A stretch of 33,059 bases of DNA, from the NCBI RefSeq assembly GCF_014230055.1, contig NZ_JACHVA010000099.1, positions 1 to 33,059 on the forward strand, written 5' to 3'. Positions 16,991 to 25,000 of the stretch are shown here, piece by piece; position 1 is the first letter of the stretch; each line of letters begins with the position of its first letter. Made by a program: the position numbers and the translations under genes. The stretch comes from Puniceicoccus vermicola (GTDB lineage: Bacteria > Verrucomicrobiota > Verrucomicrobiia > Opitutales > Puniceicoccaceae). Below the pieces are notes generated by a model, which had not been told where the DNA came from, ran no database searches, and was given only the letters and a program-made list of their open reading frames with translations.

Positions 16991-17701
16991 TCACTCGTGC
17001 AGATCGACCTCGTCGGGAGAGGTGACCTTTTTGATTCTTCCGTCTTCGATCCAGCAGACGCGGGCGGAGGCGGCGAGCATCTTGGGGTCGTGGGTGGAGC
17101 AGATGACGGTGACGCCCTGGGTGCGGTTGAGGTCCTTGAGGATCTCGATGATTTCCTCGCCAGTGCGAGTGTCCAGGTTCCCGGTGGGCTCATCTGCAAG
17201 AATGACGGCAGGTTTGTTCGCCAAAGCCCGAGCGATGGCGACGCGTTGTTGTTGGCCGCCGGAGAGTTCGAACGGTTTGTGGTGGATTCGGTGGCCGAGA
17301 CCGACACGCTCGAGGATCTCGGTGCCCCGGCGAGCGGCTGATTTTTTGTCTTCGCCCTGAAAGACCATCGGAAGGGTGACGTTTTGAAGGGCGCTCATGA
17401 CGCCGATCAAATTGAAGGTCTGAAAGATATAGCCGATCTTGTTACAGCGAAACCAAGCTTGCTCAGGCTCGGTGAGGTCGAATACCGATTGGCCGTCGAA
17501 GATGACCTTACCCTCGGTGGGTCGATCCAGGGCGCCGATCTGGTTGAAGTAGGTGGACTTTCCGGAACCGGAGGGTCCCATGATGGAGAGAAACTCTCCC
17601 TTATAGATGTCGAGAGTCACCCCTTTGAGCGCCCACACTTCTTCGCCGATAAGCTTGTAGAGCTTTTTGACGTTCTCGGTGCTTATTAATACGTCGCTCA
17701 T
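16991..17701 (-). CDS. ABC transporter ATPase, MacB/LolD type (second ATPase)
   Basis: This 236-aa nucleotide-binding subunit powers an FtsX/MacB-type permease at the inner membrane. It has Walker [10 protein letters not shown] (42-50), Q-loop IFQTFNLIGVMSALQNVTLP, signature [15 protein letters not shown], Walker B AVILADEPTGNLD and H-loop STHD. The length and the ALKGVTLDIYKGEFLSIMG opening are those of LolD/MacB-N ATPases. One oddity is Tyr right after Walker A (KSTYFNQIGALDRP) where Leu is usual. It is the last gene of the operon; its ATG overlaps the stop of the PqqD-like gene by four bases (ATGA), so the two are translationally coupled. The permease partner is likely the 350-aa or the 1690-aa FtsX-type protein upstream. 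Confidence 0.93.
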   Translation of the reverse strand: MSDVLISTENVKKLYKLIGEEVWALKGVTLDIYKGEFLSIMGPSGSGKSTYFNQIGALDRPTEGKVIFDGQSVFDLTEPEQAWFRCNKIGYIFQTFNLIGVMSALQNVTLPMVFQGEDKKSAARRGTEILERVGLGHRIHHKPFELSGGQQQRVAIARALANKPAVILADEPTGNLDTRTGEEIIEILKDLNRTQGVTVICSTHDPKMLAASARVCWIEDGRIKKVTSPDEVDLHE

Positions 17702-18111
17702 GATGCTTGGTTTCGTTTGGGATGAACTTTGAGTTGGATCAGGTTGCGGCGCATAAGCATCTTGGTAAATCGGACCGTCGCATCTTCGCTATCGGAGGCA
17801 CTGAGATTATATTTGTTGCGAAGCGCTCGACGGATGGCGAAGAGGTCATTCCTCCCATCGATTTGTCTCCAGAAAAAGGCGCCCCTTTCGTCGAGGGCCA
17901 CCTGGATCGATTTTCCGGTTTTCGTAACTTTGGCCATTGCCCGTTCGACGAATGTGGTCGGAGGGACGACGGCGTGGAGGTGAAGATCCCCGGTGGAGGA
18001 AATGCGCTCCTCGACGGACTCGTGGCGAATGGGAACGGCTTCGAGCGGGTGGGCCCGGTCTTCGGGCGCAGGCGGGATCTGTTTCTTCTTCTGGTGGCGG
18101 GAGAGGATCAT
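17698..18111 (-). CDS. PqqD-like (RRE-fold) protein
   Basis: This 137-aa protein has a PqqD-like domain at about residues 60-130. PqqD is a small peptide-binding winged-helix fold (the RiPP recognition element). The pattern fits well: LDERGAFFWRQIDGRNDLFAI (residues 73 onward; LD..G...W..IDG), a helix RRALRNKYNL, then VRFTKMLMRRNLIQL. The first 50 residues are polar, basic and probably disordered. It sits between two ABC ATPases, 12 bp after one and overlapping the next by 4 bp. No PQQ precursor, radical SAM enzyme or other RiPP gene is visible, so it probably does not make PQQ. It may bind a peptide or act as an adaptor for the transporter. Assignment rests on pattern only. Confidence 0.72.
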   Translation of the reverse strand: MILSRHQKKKQIPPAPEDRAHPLEAVPIRHESVEERISSTGDLHLHAVVPPTTFVERAMAKVTKTGKSIQVALDERGAFFWRQIDGRNDLFAIRRALRNKYNLSASDSEDATVRFTKMLMRRNLIQLKVHPKRNQAS

Positions 18112-18123
18112 GAGGGGCTGGGA

Positions 18124-18894
18124 TTAGTGGAATTCGGCACTGGTGAAATCGATCTCGGACGGGTGGGCGACCTTGACGATCTGGCCATCCTTGATCCACA
18201 TAATACGGTTGGATCGTTTGAGCATCTTGAGGTCGTGAGTGGCCGAGATGATCGTCACCCCTAATTCGTCCTGCAATCGGGTGAGGAGCTCGATCATTTC
18301 CTCACCGGTTTTCTGATCGAGGTTGGCGGTGGGTTCGTCGGCGAGCACGATCTCGGGGCTATTGGCGAGCGCCCGGGCAATGGCTACCCGTTGTTGCTGC
18401 CCGCCGGAGAGTTCGGTAGGCTTGTGCAACAGGCGTTGTCCGAGCCCGACAAGTTCGAGGATCTCGACAGCTTTGTCTTGAGCGTCGTCCCCGTCCATCC
18501 CCGCGAAAGACATTGGGAGAGTCACGTTTTCAAGGCAGGTCATGGTGCCAATCAGATTGTAGGACTGGAAGATGTAGCCGATTTTCCGGCACCGTAGCCA
18601 GGCCAGTTCATTGGCGTCGAGTTGGGCGATATCGACCCGATCAATGAAGACCTTGCCGGAGGTGGGCTTGGCAAGACCGCCGATCATGTTGAAGAGCGTA
18701 GACTTGCCGGATCCCGAAGGTCCCATGATCGAAAGGTATTCGCCGCGATGGATCGTTAGGGTGGCTCCGCGAAGGGCGTGGGTTTGCACTTTACCCATTG
18801 TGTAGGTTTTCCGAATGTCGATTCCACGGATGACCACATCCTCGGAATCTTCATCCGGTCGGGAGAGGAGGTTACTGACTAGCTCGGCTTTCAT
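18124..18894 (-). CDS. ABC transporter ATPase, MacB/LolD type (first ATPase)
   Basis: This 256-aa ATPase is a paralogue of the one at 16991-17701. It carries Walker [10 protein letters not shown] (58-66), Q-loop [20 protein letters not shown], signature [15 protein letters not shown], Walker [14 protein letters not shown] and H-loop ATHD. It has an extra acidic N-terminal stretch of about 20 residues ([10 protein letters not shown]) before the domain. It follows the 350-aa FtsX-like permease by 16 bp and precedes the PqqD-like gene by 12 bp. With two ATPases and two FtsX-type permeases in the operon, either two homodimeric transporters or one heteromeric complex is possible; adjacency favours pairing with the 350-aa permease. 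Confidence 0.93.
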   Translation of the reverse strand: MKAELVSNLLSRPDEDSEDVVIRGIDIRKTYTMGKVQTHALRGATLTIHRGEYLSIMGPSGSGKSTLFNMIGGLAKPTSGKVFIDRVDIAQLDANELAWLRCRKIGYIFQSYNLIGTMTCLENVTLPMSFAGMDGDDAQDKAVEILELVGLGQRLLHKPTELSGGQQQRVAIARALANSPEIVLADEPTANLDQKTGEEMIELLTRLQDELGVTIISATHDLKMLKRSNRIMWIKDGQIVKVAHPSEIDFTSAEFH

Positions 18895-18910
18895 TGTGGG
18901 ATTTTCGGGA

Positions 18911-19963
18911 TCAGATGTTGCTGCGCAGGGCGGTCGCAGGGACCATGCGGGAGGCGAAGGAGGCCGGATAGATCGCCGCGAGGATCGACATCAGGATGCC
19001 GCAGGCGACGGCGATCAGATAGAGAAAAAGGGCACCGCTGTAATCGATTGAGGCGAATACGAGGCCGAACCCGAAGGTGAAGGCATAAATAACGGCGGCG
19101 ACGAGGAACCCCAAAACGCCTCCGATGAGGCTGCCGACCAATCCGGTGAGGGCGGACTCGATGAAAAAGATACGGCGGATGAAGGAGCTGAGGGCTCCGA
19201 GGCATTTCATGGTCCCGATCTCTTTGAAGCGTTCGGTGACGGACATCAACAGCGAGTTTGTGATGCCGATAATGGTCACCAGCAGCGCGATACTGACGAT
19301 CCAGATGTTGCGGATCTTCGCCTGGCGCTCCTCTCGCTCAATCCGCTTCAGCTCTTCGGGATCGAGTTTCCTCTCGAGGCGGACGGCGGTGCCGGTGTCC
19401 GGGACAGTCTTCAAGAGTTCGGTGCGCGGAGAAGCGACGATCGGCCTGCGCATTTCGGAGAAAGCAGCGGACCAGTTGACGGAAGGTGCAGGTCCGTCGC
19501 CGATCAGAAGAACTCCGGAAGCGCCTGCGCCGATTCCTTGGGTAGATTGAAGGGCCAAGAGCGAATCCAGTCTAGGAATCGGTTGACCCGGTTCGGCTTG
19601 GTAATATCGAATCTCAGCGACTTCCCGATTGTCGATCTCCTGGAGCAATCTCTCCTCAATAACGGTCAATTTGCCGGTGGCAATAACGCCGAGAACCCTG
19701 CCTTCGACCGAACCCGTGTCCGCCTCGAGAAAGCTGATCATTCGTTGCACCTCGCTCCGGATCTCGCGCTCTTCGGACATCCCCTTGCGAATCATGTTCG
19801 AGCAGAAGACGGACATGAGGAAGGCGACGCCGAGGACCACGCCCATCATAGTGACGACGGAGCGGCCCATTCGGATACGGATTCCTTGAAGGACAACTTC
19901 AAGGGCGACCGAGAACGGAAGTTTGACCTGGGACTGGATGATCTGTGTAGGTTGCCGGGACAT
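18911..19963 (-). CDS. ABC permease, FtsX/MacB-like
   Basis: This 350-aa inner-membrane permease has the MacB/LolC plan. A first transmembrane helix (about 36-58, VVTMMGVVLGVAFLMSVF) is followed by an extracytoplasmic domain of about 170 residues, then three helices near 233-255, 272-305 and 318-342. The FtsX signature is in TNSLLMSVTERFKEIGTMKCLGALSSFIRRIFFIESALTG. Such permeases transmit motion across the membrane instead of passing a substrate through a channel. The extracytoplasmic part is smaller than in MacB and has charged stretches (EERQAKIRN, RKLDPEELKRIEREER). It starts 2 bp after the stop of the OPT-like gene and is followed by its presumed ATPase. Confidence 0.88.
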   Translation of the reverse strand: MSRQPTQIIQSQVKLPFSVALEVVLQGIRIRMGRSVVTMMGVVLGVAFLMSVFCSNMIRKGMSEEREIRSEVQRMISFLEADTGSVEGRVLGVIATGKLTVIEERLLQEIDNREVAEIRYYQAEPGQPIPRLDSLLALQSTQGIGAGASGVLLIGDGPAPSVNWSAAFSEMRRPIVASPRTELLKTVPDTGTAVRLERKLDPEELKRIEREERQAKIRNIWIVSIALLVTIIGITNSLLMSVTERFKEIGTMKCLGALSSFIRRIFFIESALTGLVGSLIGGVLGFLVAAVIYAFTFGFGLVFASIDYSGALFLYLIAVACGILMSILAAIYPASFASRMVPATALRSNI

Positions 19964-19965
19964 GA

Positions 19966-22077
19966 TTAGAAGGGCGCTCCGGTGACCGCCTGTTTGATAA
20001 GGTTCATGGCGATGGCTCCCATACCGATGAGGCCGACACCGGTGAAGTAACCAGCTACGATGGTGGGAGCCATTCGGAGGAAATTGTTGGCTCCGAATTT
20101 CTTCTGAAAGTAGTAGCGTCCTATGATTGCCCCGACAAGTTCGAGCACGAGATAGTGCGGGAGCTGGCCGATCCCTCGAATGAAGCCATAGATGAGAAGA
20201 ACCGGAAGGCCGAAGACCGACAGGAGGGCGAAGACCACCACGGTGCCGATCGCGCTTCCCCCGATGATCTCCGGTTTGATCGCCTTCATGAACTGGCTGT
20301 CGCGAATATCGACATCCTCGGGATTCTGCCCCTCCGGTACGAAAGTCGAGGAATAGAGTAGGGTGTGTTCCTTACTGAGGAGTTCCCAGCGAATCTCTGC
20401 GGTCGGAAAGAAGGACGACGGGACCTCATTGGTTTTCCAGATAAACGCCCAGAAGAGAATGGAACATCCGAAGAGAACGGGAATGGCTACGGCTTCGGCC
20501 TTGACCAGGGACCACATGCTGACTCCGGTGAGTTCGTTGACCCGGAGTGCCTGGGCGATCCCTCCGTAGTTTTCGGTGGGGACCGGCGCAAGCCAGATGT
20601 CGATCCCTTTGGCTCCCGAGAGGATGAAGGACCCCTCGCGGATGAAGGGAATCTCCACATCCTGACCGGAGATCCCGGAGAGGCGGGCGTTGACGTACGA
20701 CATAAGAGGTACGTAGACGAAACTGAAAAGGATGAGGAAGATCAGGGGCAGCTGGGGAATCAGCAGGTGGGCCACGTAGATCATGGCGGTAGCGGCCAGG
20801 ACATAGCCGACGGCCGCCATCCAGAGAGGGTAGTCGCCACGTCCTTCCGGGGTGGCCCAAAGATCTTCGGGAGCACCGTCTTTCTGCTTCTTGCGCTCGC
20901 GGGCGGTCGTCACGAAAGCCCGGATGACGGAGTAGATGGAAACCACGGCGATGCCGAGAGCGGTGCCGATGCTGAAACTCAACCAGAAATCCACATGATT
21001 GGAGAACTGGGTGTTGACCGTATCCATTCCCGGCTGCCAGGTCGTCAAAACTCCGAAGTGGTAGAGAAGCGGATTGATCAGAAAGGTGACGAAGATCGCA
21101 ATCGCCGTTCCGATAACGGCCCAGAACGGGATGACGAATCCGATAAGCAGGATGCCCAGATCAAGAGTAGCCCCGATGGGCGCGGCGGGAAGAAACCCTT
21201 CCGTCACGTTGGTGAGATCGACAAACGGCTGGGGAATGAGGAAAACGGGTTCTTCGAGGATCAGGCCGGTGATGGCGGGAACGCCAACCAGGATCACGCC
21301 AAAGGCGATACCGAGGATGGCTCCCAGAGAAAACAGTCTCCACTTTGAGAAAGTTTTGCCCGAGTTCTCGTCGGAATCTTCGCTTTCGTTGTCGTCCCCG
21401 GTAATCGCGGATTTCGCTTTTCCGAACCGTTTGAGAAAGGACTTTTTCTTTTTGCCGCTATCTTCTTCGGCCATGGCCATGGCCCCTTGAGCCTGAATGG
21501 GCGCGAGCGGGAAGGGGAGTTTTTCGATGTCGGAGGTCAGGCGATAGAAGAAATAGCCGATCGTGTATTTCTTGACCACCGAGATGATCATGATGAAGGC
21601 GACCAAACCGATCGGGATCATCCAGTCGCTGTGCAGGAGGTTCCGTTCGATGAGAGCCGGACTGTCCGGAGAGGGAACCCACCAGCTAGGGAAAGCGTTG
21701 CCCATGCCTTGCTCGCGAACGGCGTCGCTGTTGACGAGAAAGGCGCGAAAGATAAGTGGACCGATCGGCCCCCCCGGCATGAGGAGGTACCCGGTCATCA
21801 TGAAACGGGTAGCGTAGAGCAGAGTGACGAGATTCTGCTTGGATAAAGGTTTCATCGCCCGCCGGGCCACCTGACTGAAGAGGATGACGGTGACCCAGGT
21901 TGCGGCCGAGGTCATGTCCCCTCCGGTCATGAGGCCCAGATAGATCGAGCCCGGCATCATGACGAGACCGCAGAAGAAGATCCCTACAACGGTGGACCAA
22001 CCGAAGCCGTCCCGAAACTCGGTGGGTGAGTCGAGTAGGTTGCGATACTGGTCCAGTTCTTTGTCGATTTTACGCAT
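19966..22077 (-). CDS. OPT-like (oligopeptide transporter) polytopic protein
   Basis: This 703-aa protein with many transmembrane helices resembles the OPT superfamily, which imports oligopeptides or metal chelates. Family-like signs are the N-terminal GWSTVVGIFFCGLVMMPGSIYLGLMTGG and the block DIEKLPFPLAPIQAQGAMAMAEE, close to the KLPFPxAPIxAQG motif of OPT proteins. A highly charged cytoplasmic loop follows (about 207-250, GKKKKSFLKRFGKAKS then acidic DDNESEDSDEN). The C-terminal half again has paired helices and ends near GVGLIGMGAIAMNLI. Its ATG lies inside the end of the giant permease gene (8-bp overlap), implying coupled translation. Substrate and direction are unknown. Confidence 0.75.
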   Translation of the reverse strand: MRKIDKELDQYRNLLDSPTEFRDGFGWSTVVGIFFCGLVMMPGSIYLGLMTGGDMTSAATWVTVILFSQVARRAMKPLSKQNLVTLLYATRFMMTGYLLMPGGPIGPLIFRAFLVNSDAVREQGMGNAFPSWWVPSPDSPALIERNLLHSDWMIPIGLVAFIMIISVVKKYTIGYFFYRLTSDIEKLPFPLAPIQAQGAMAMAEEDSGKKKKSFLKRFGKAKSAITGDDNESEDSDENSGKTFSKWRLFSLGAILGIAFGVILVGVPAITGLILEEPVFLIPQPFVDLTNVTEGFLPAAPIGATLDLGILLIGFVIPFWAVIGTAIAIFVTFLINPLLYHFGVLTTWQPGMDTVNTQFSNHVDFWLSFSIGTALGIAVVSIYSVIRAFVTTARERKKQKDGAPEDLWATPEGRGDYPLWMAAVGYVLAATAMIYVAHLLIPQLPLIFLILFSFVYVPLMSYVNARLSGISGQDVEIPFIREGSFILSGAKGIDIWLAPVPTENYGGIAQALRVNELTGVSMWSLVKAEAVAIPVLFGCSILFWAFIWKTNEVPSSFFPTAEIRWELLSKEHTLLYSSTFVPEGQNPEDVDIRDSQFMKAIKPEIIGGSAIGTVVVFALLSVFGLPVLLIYGFIRGIGQLPHYLVLELVGAIIGRYYFQKKFGANNFLRMAPTIVAGYFTGVGLIGMGAIAMNLIKQAVTGAPF

Positions 22078-25000
22078 GGGTGGGGATCTCGGACTTGGAT
22101 TGTTCTTCGAGTTGGAGGCGAACCTCTTCGTAAAGTTCGGATTTCATTTCGGGGGTGACGGCCCGCCAGTGCAGGAACTGTTTGCGGATCCCGACCATGA
22201 AGGGTCGGTTGACGCGCTCCCATGAGTCGCGGGTTCCTGAGCTGCGGACCAATCGAATAGCCGCCATAAATTCTCCGGTCTCTTCGTCGAAAGGAGTGCG
22301 GATGGTCAGCTCTTGGGAGACGCCCAGATCGAAGGGTTTCAGCCAGACGGTGGCACAGACCGAAGGAACCACGGTCTCGGGGCCGCCCTTGGAGGATCCC
22401 TCGATCTCATAGCGTGGCGGTCCTGCGGAAAAGCCACCGGCACCGCCTTCGCCATGGTCTCTTAGAAAGCGGTGGAAGAAGGCGAGGACGGCCACTCGCT
22501 CGCGGCGGTCGAAGGTAAAGGGGAGGTTGAAACTGTAGCTGTCGCCTTCGGGCTCCGGCATGTCCCACCCCGAGTCCTCGGAGGGTGCGGCGATCTCCAT
22601 GGCGGAGCGAGCGGGGAAGTAGGTCGAGAGGAAGACGGCGCCGACCACTGCGAGGGAGGCGTAGATACTATTGACCGAAGCGAAGGTCATGTTGAGATCA
22701 CCCGTCAGGTCGAGCGCGGTGAGAACCGTCCCTGTGCCTTGACTGAGCAGGTAGCCGATCACGCAGCCGACTACGGCGTAGACGAAGGCTTCGGCGAAAA
22801 ACATGAAGAAAATGAATCGCGGAGCAATGCCGACGGCGTTGTAGACGTAGATTTCGTCACGCCTTTCGTAGACCGATCCCTTCATCGTGTTGAGCACGGT
22901 CAGCGCCGCAATGATCAGGGGAATGATCAAGTCGATCAATCCGGCGAAGTCGGAGACGCGCATGCGGCTGCCACGGTAAGCCGTTCCGTCGATTCCGTAG
23001 AAAGCAGGGCGGGCGCGTTGTTCGAGGAATCGGACGACCTCCTCTTTCGCCTGGCGCAGGCTGAGAGAGTCGAAATCGAGGGCCAACGAAACCAGTCGGT
23101 TATCGGCATCGGCCACGTTGATACCGAGATCGGCCTGGGGGGCGATGAGAATTTCGGAGGGGGCCATCAGAACGCCATCCTCGTCGCCCAGAACACTCGC
23201 GAAGGCTCCGGGGACCTTCTCGAGCTCGCGGAGACCGCGAATGTCAAATGGCAGGATGGGACGTCCGTCAAGATCCTTGAGCGAAAGGTATTGGTTCTCG
23301 TCGAAAATCCCACGGACGATAAAGTTACCGCCATTGATGGAGACGGGAACCCCGCCGGAATTGACCGCTTCGACCGTGATCCCCAGGCGCTCCGCCATCG
23401 AGGAGGGAATGATGACGGGGATATCTTCTTCCGGACTGGTTTCGTCCGGGGTGGGAAACCAATATGGCTCCGTGATCAAAGGGAAATTTTCCTGGAGTGG
23501 TTCGTTGTGGGCAAGACGGATGATCGAGCCGAACGAAAGAGTGCTGACTCGGTCGTCGTCCCCTTCGTGAAGAATTTCGAGCTGGGGATTGAGTCGCTCG
23601 TTGTTGCTGTTGGTCGTGCCGACATAGAGCGAACGGGGAGCGACGGGAAAAGCGCTTCCGTATCGGGACTCGATGGCGAATCGCTCCGTGGCGCTGATCG
23701 GGGCGAATTTCTCATTTTTTACCAGCAATCCCTGATAGTTGGCCGGACCGACCGCGATTTCCGTGTCTTCGAAGTCGCTGTAAATCGAGGTGAAGCAGAT
23801 CATCGCAAAGGTGATGAGCACCAGTGTGAGGCAAGTGAGACCCGTCCGGACCTTGCGCCGATGCATATTATTCAAGCCGAGCATGAACGCCGTGCCGATC
23901 ACCCCCATGGAATTGGCTTCGGCACCTGCTACCCGTCCTCGCTTCTGCTTGATCTCTTCCAGGTTCTCGCGGAATTTTCCCGCAAACAACAGAGTGATGG
24001 CGACGGTGATCAAGAGGATGAAGAACCCGAGAAGGATCATGATCGACGAACGAATCATCTCGAACGCCGGATGGAGCAGACGGAGCAGGGCGAAGACGGT
24101 GAGGAAGATGACCACCTGAGCCCCGATCTGTTTTCGGATGTCGGAGAAGCCGCAGACGAGTTTCTCGAAGAAGAAGGTAAAGGGGATCAACAGAGCCATG
24201 TACCAGAGGATGCTGACGACCGCTCCGTTGATGTTCTCGCGGAGAATGGGATGGACGATGATCGAGTAGGTCAGCGAGTCGCGGGCGACCAGCATGCGCT
24301 CGAAGAATCCAAGATCCTCCCCGTCTCCGGCCGCCTCGTTCAGGAGCGCTCCGCTTTGTTCGTGAAATTCGAGAGTGTGACGGTCGGCCAGTCCCTTCGC
24401 TTCCTGGAGTTCCATGCGGGTCTCATTGAGCCGGTTCATGGACTGTGCTTGCTCGAAAGGGATATTCTGCAGGATCGAATGGTCCAGAGCGAGGTATCCT
24501 TCGCCCTCGATAGCCAAGTCGGTTGTCGGATTTTTCTCCGGGGACCCGCTCATGTAAGAACGGACGGCCTGGACCAACTCGTTGTCGGCGGTTCCCGAGC
24601 GAAACGTCGTGTAGAAATAGGAGTCGGGCGGAAGAAAGTTGACGACACTATCCTGGGTCACGACCTCGTTGAGCTGATCGAAATTGGTCAGGCTGCCTGC
24701 TTCGATCATTCGAATCGATGAGAAGGGCCGCAGCGTCTGCGGGTTGATCATGTCGAGTATGGCTACCGGTGTGGCCCGGAATACGACAAGATTTACGTCG
24801 CGGAAGTCGTCCTTAAGCGGATTGGGAAAAATAGAGGTGTAGAGGCTTTGGGTGGAGGAACTCTCGTCTTTGATGTAGCTTATGTATCCGTTGTCGTCGT
24901 AGTAAATCGACTGGAGATTGTATTCGCGCCCAAGGCGGAACGGAGAAGAGGCGTCTGGCAGATCGTACCGTCCGTAGGGATCGGTGAAGTGCATCATGCC

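Noticed and set aside
17698-18111. PQQ or RiPP biosynthesis cluster
   Set aside because: Only the PqqD-like gene is present; no precursor peptide, radical SAM enzyme or other tailoring gene is visible in the window.
20365-21348. Plus-strand open frame of 327 codons
   Set aside because: It is the antisense shadow of the OPT-like gene, strongly charged and without a domain.
22472-24721. Long plus-strand open frame of 749 codons
   Set aside because: It is antisense to the FtsX permease, has an unnatural composition rich in Asp, Glu, Gly and Arg, and no recognisable domain. High GC content produces such frames.
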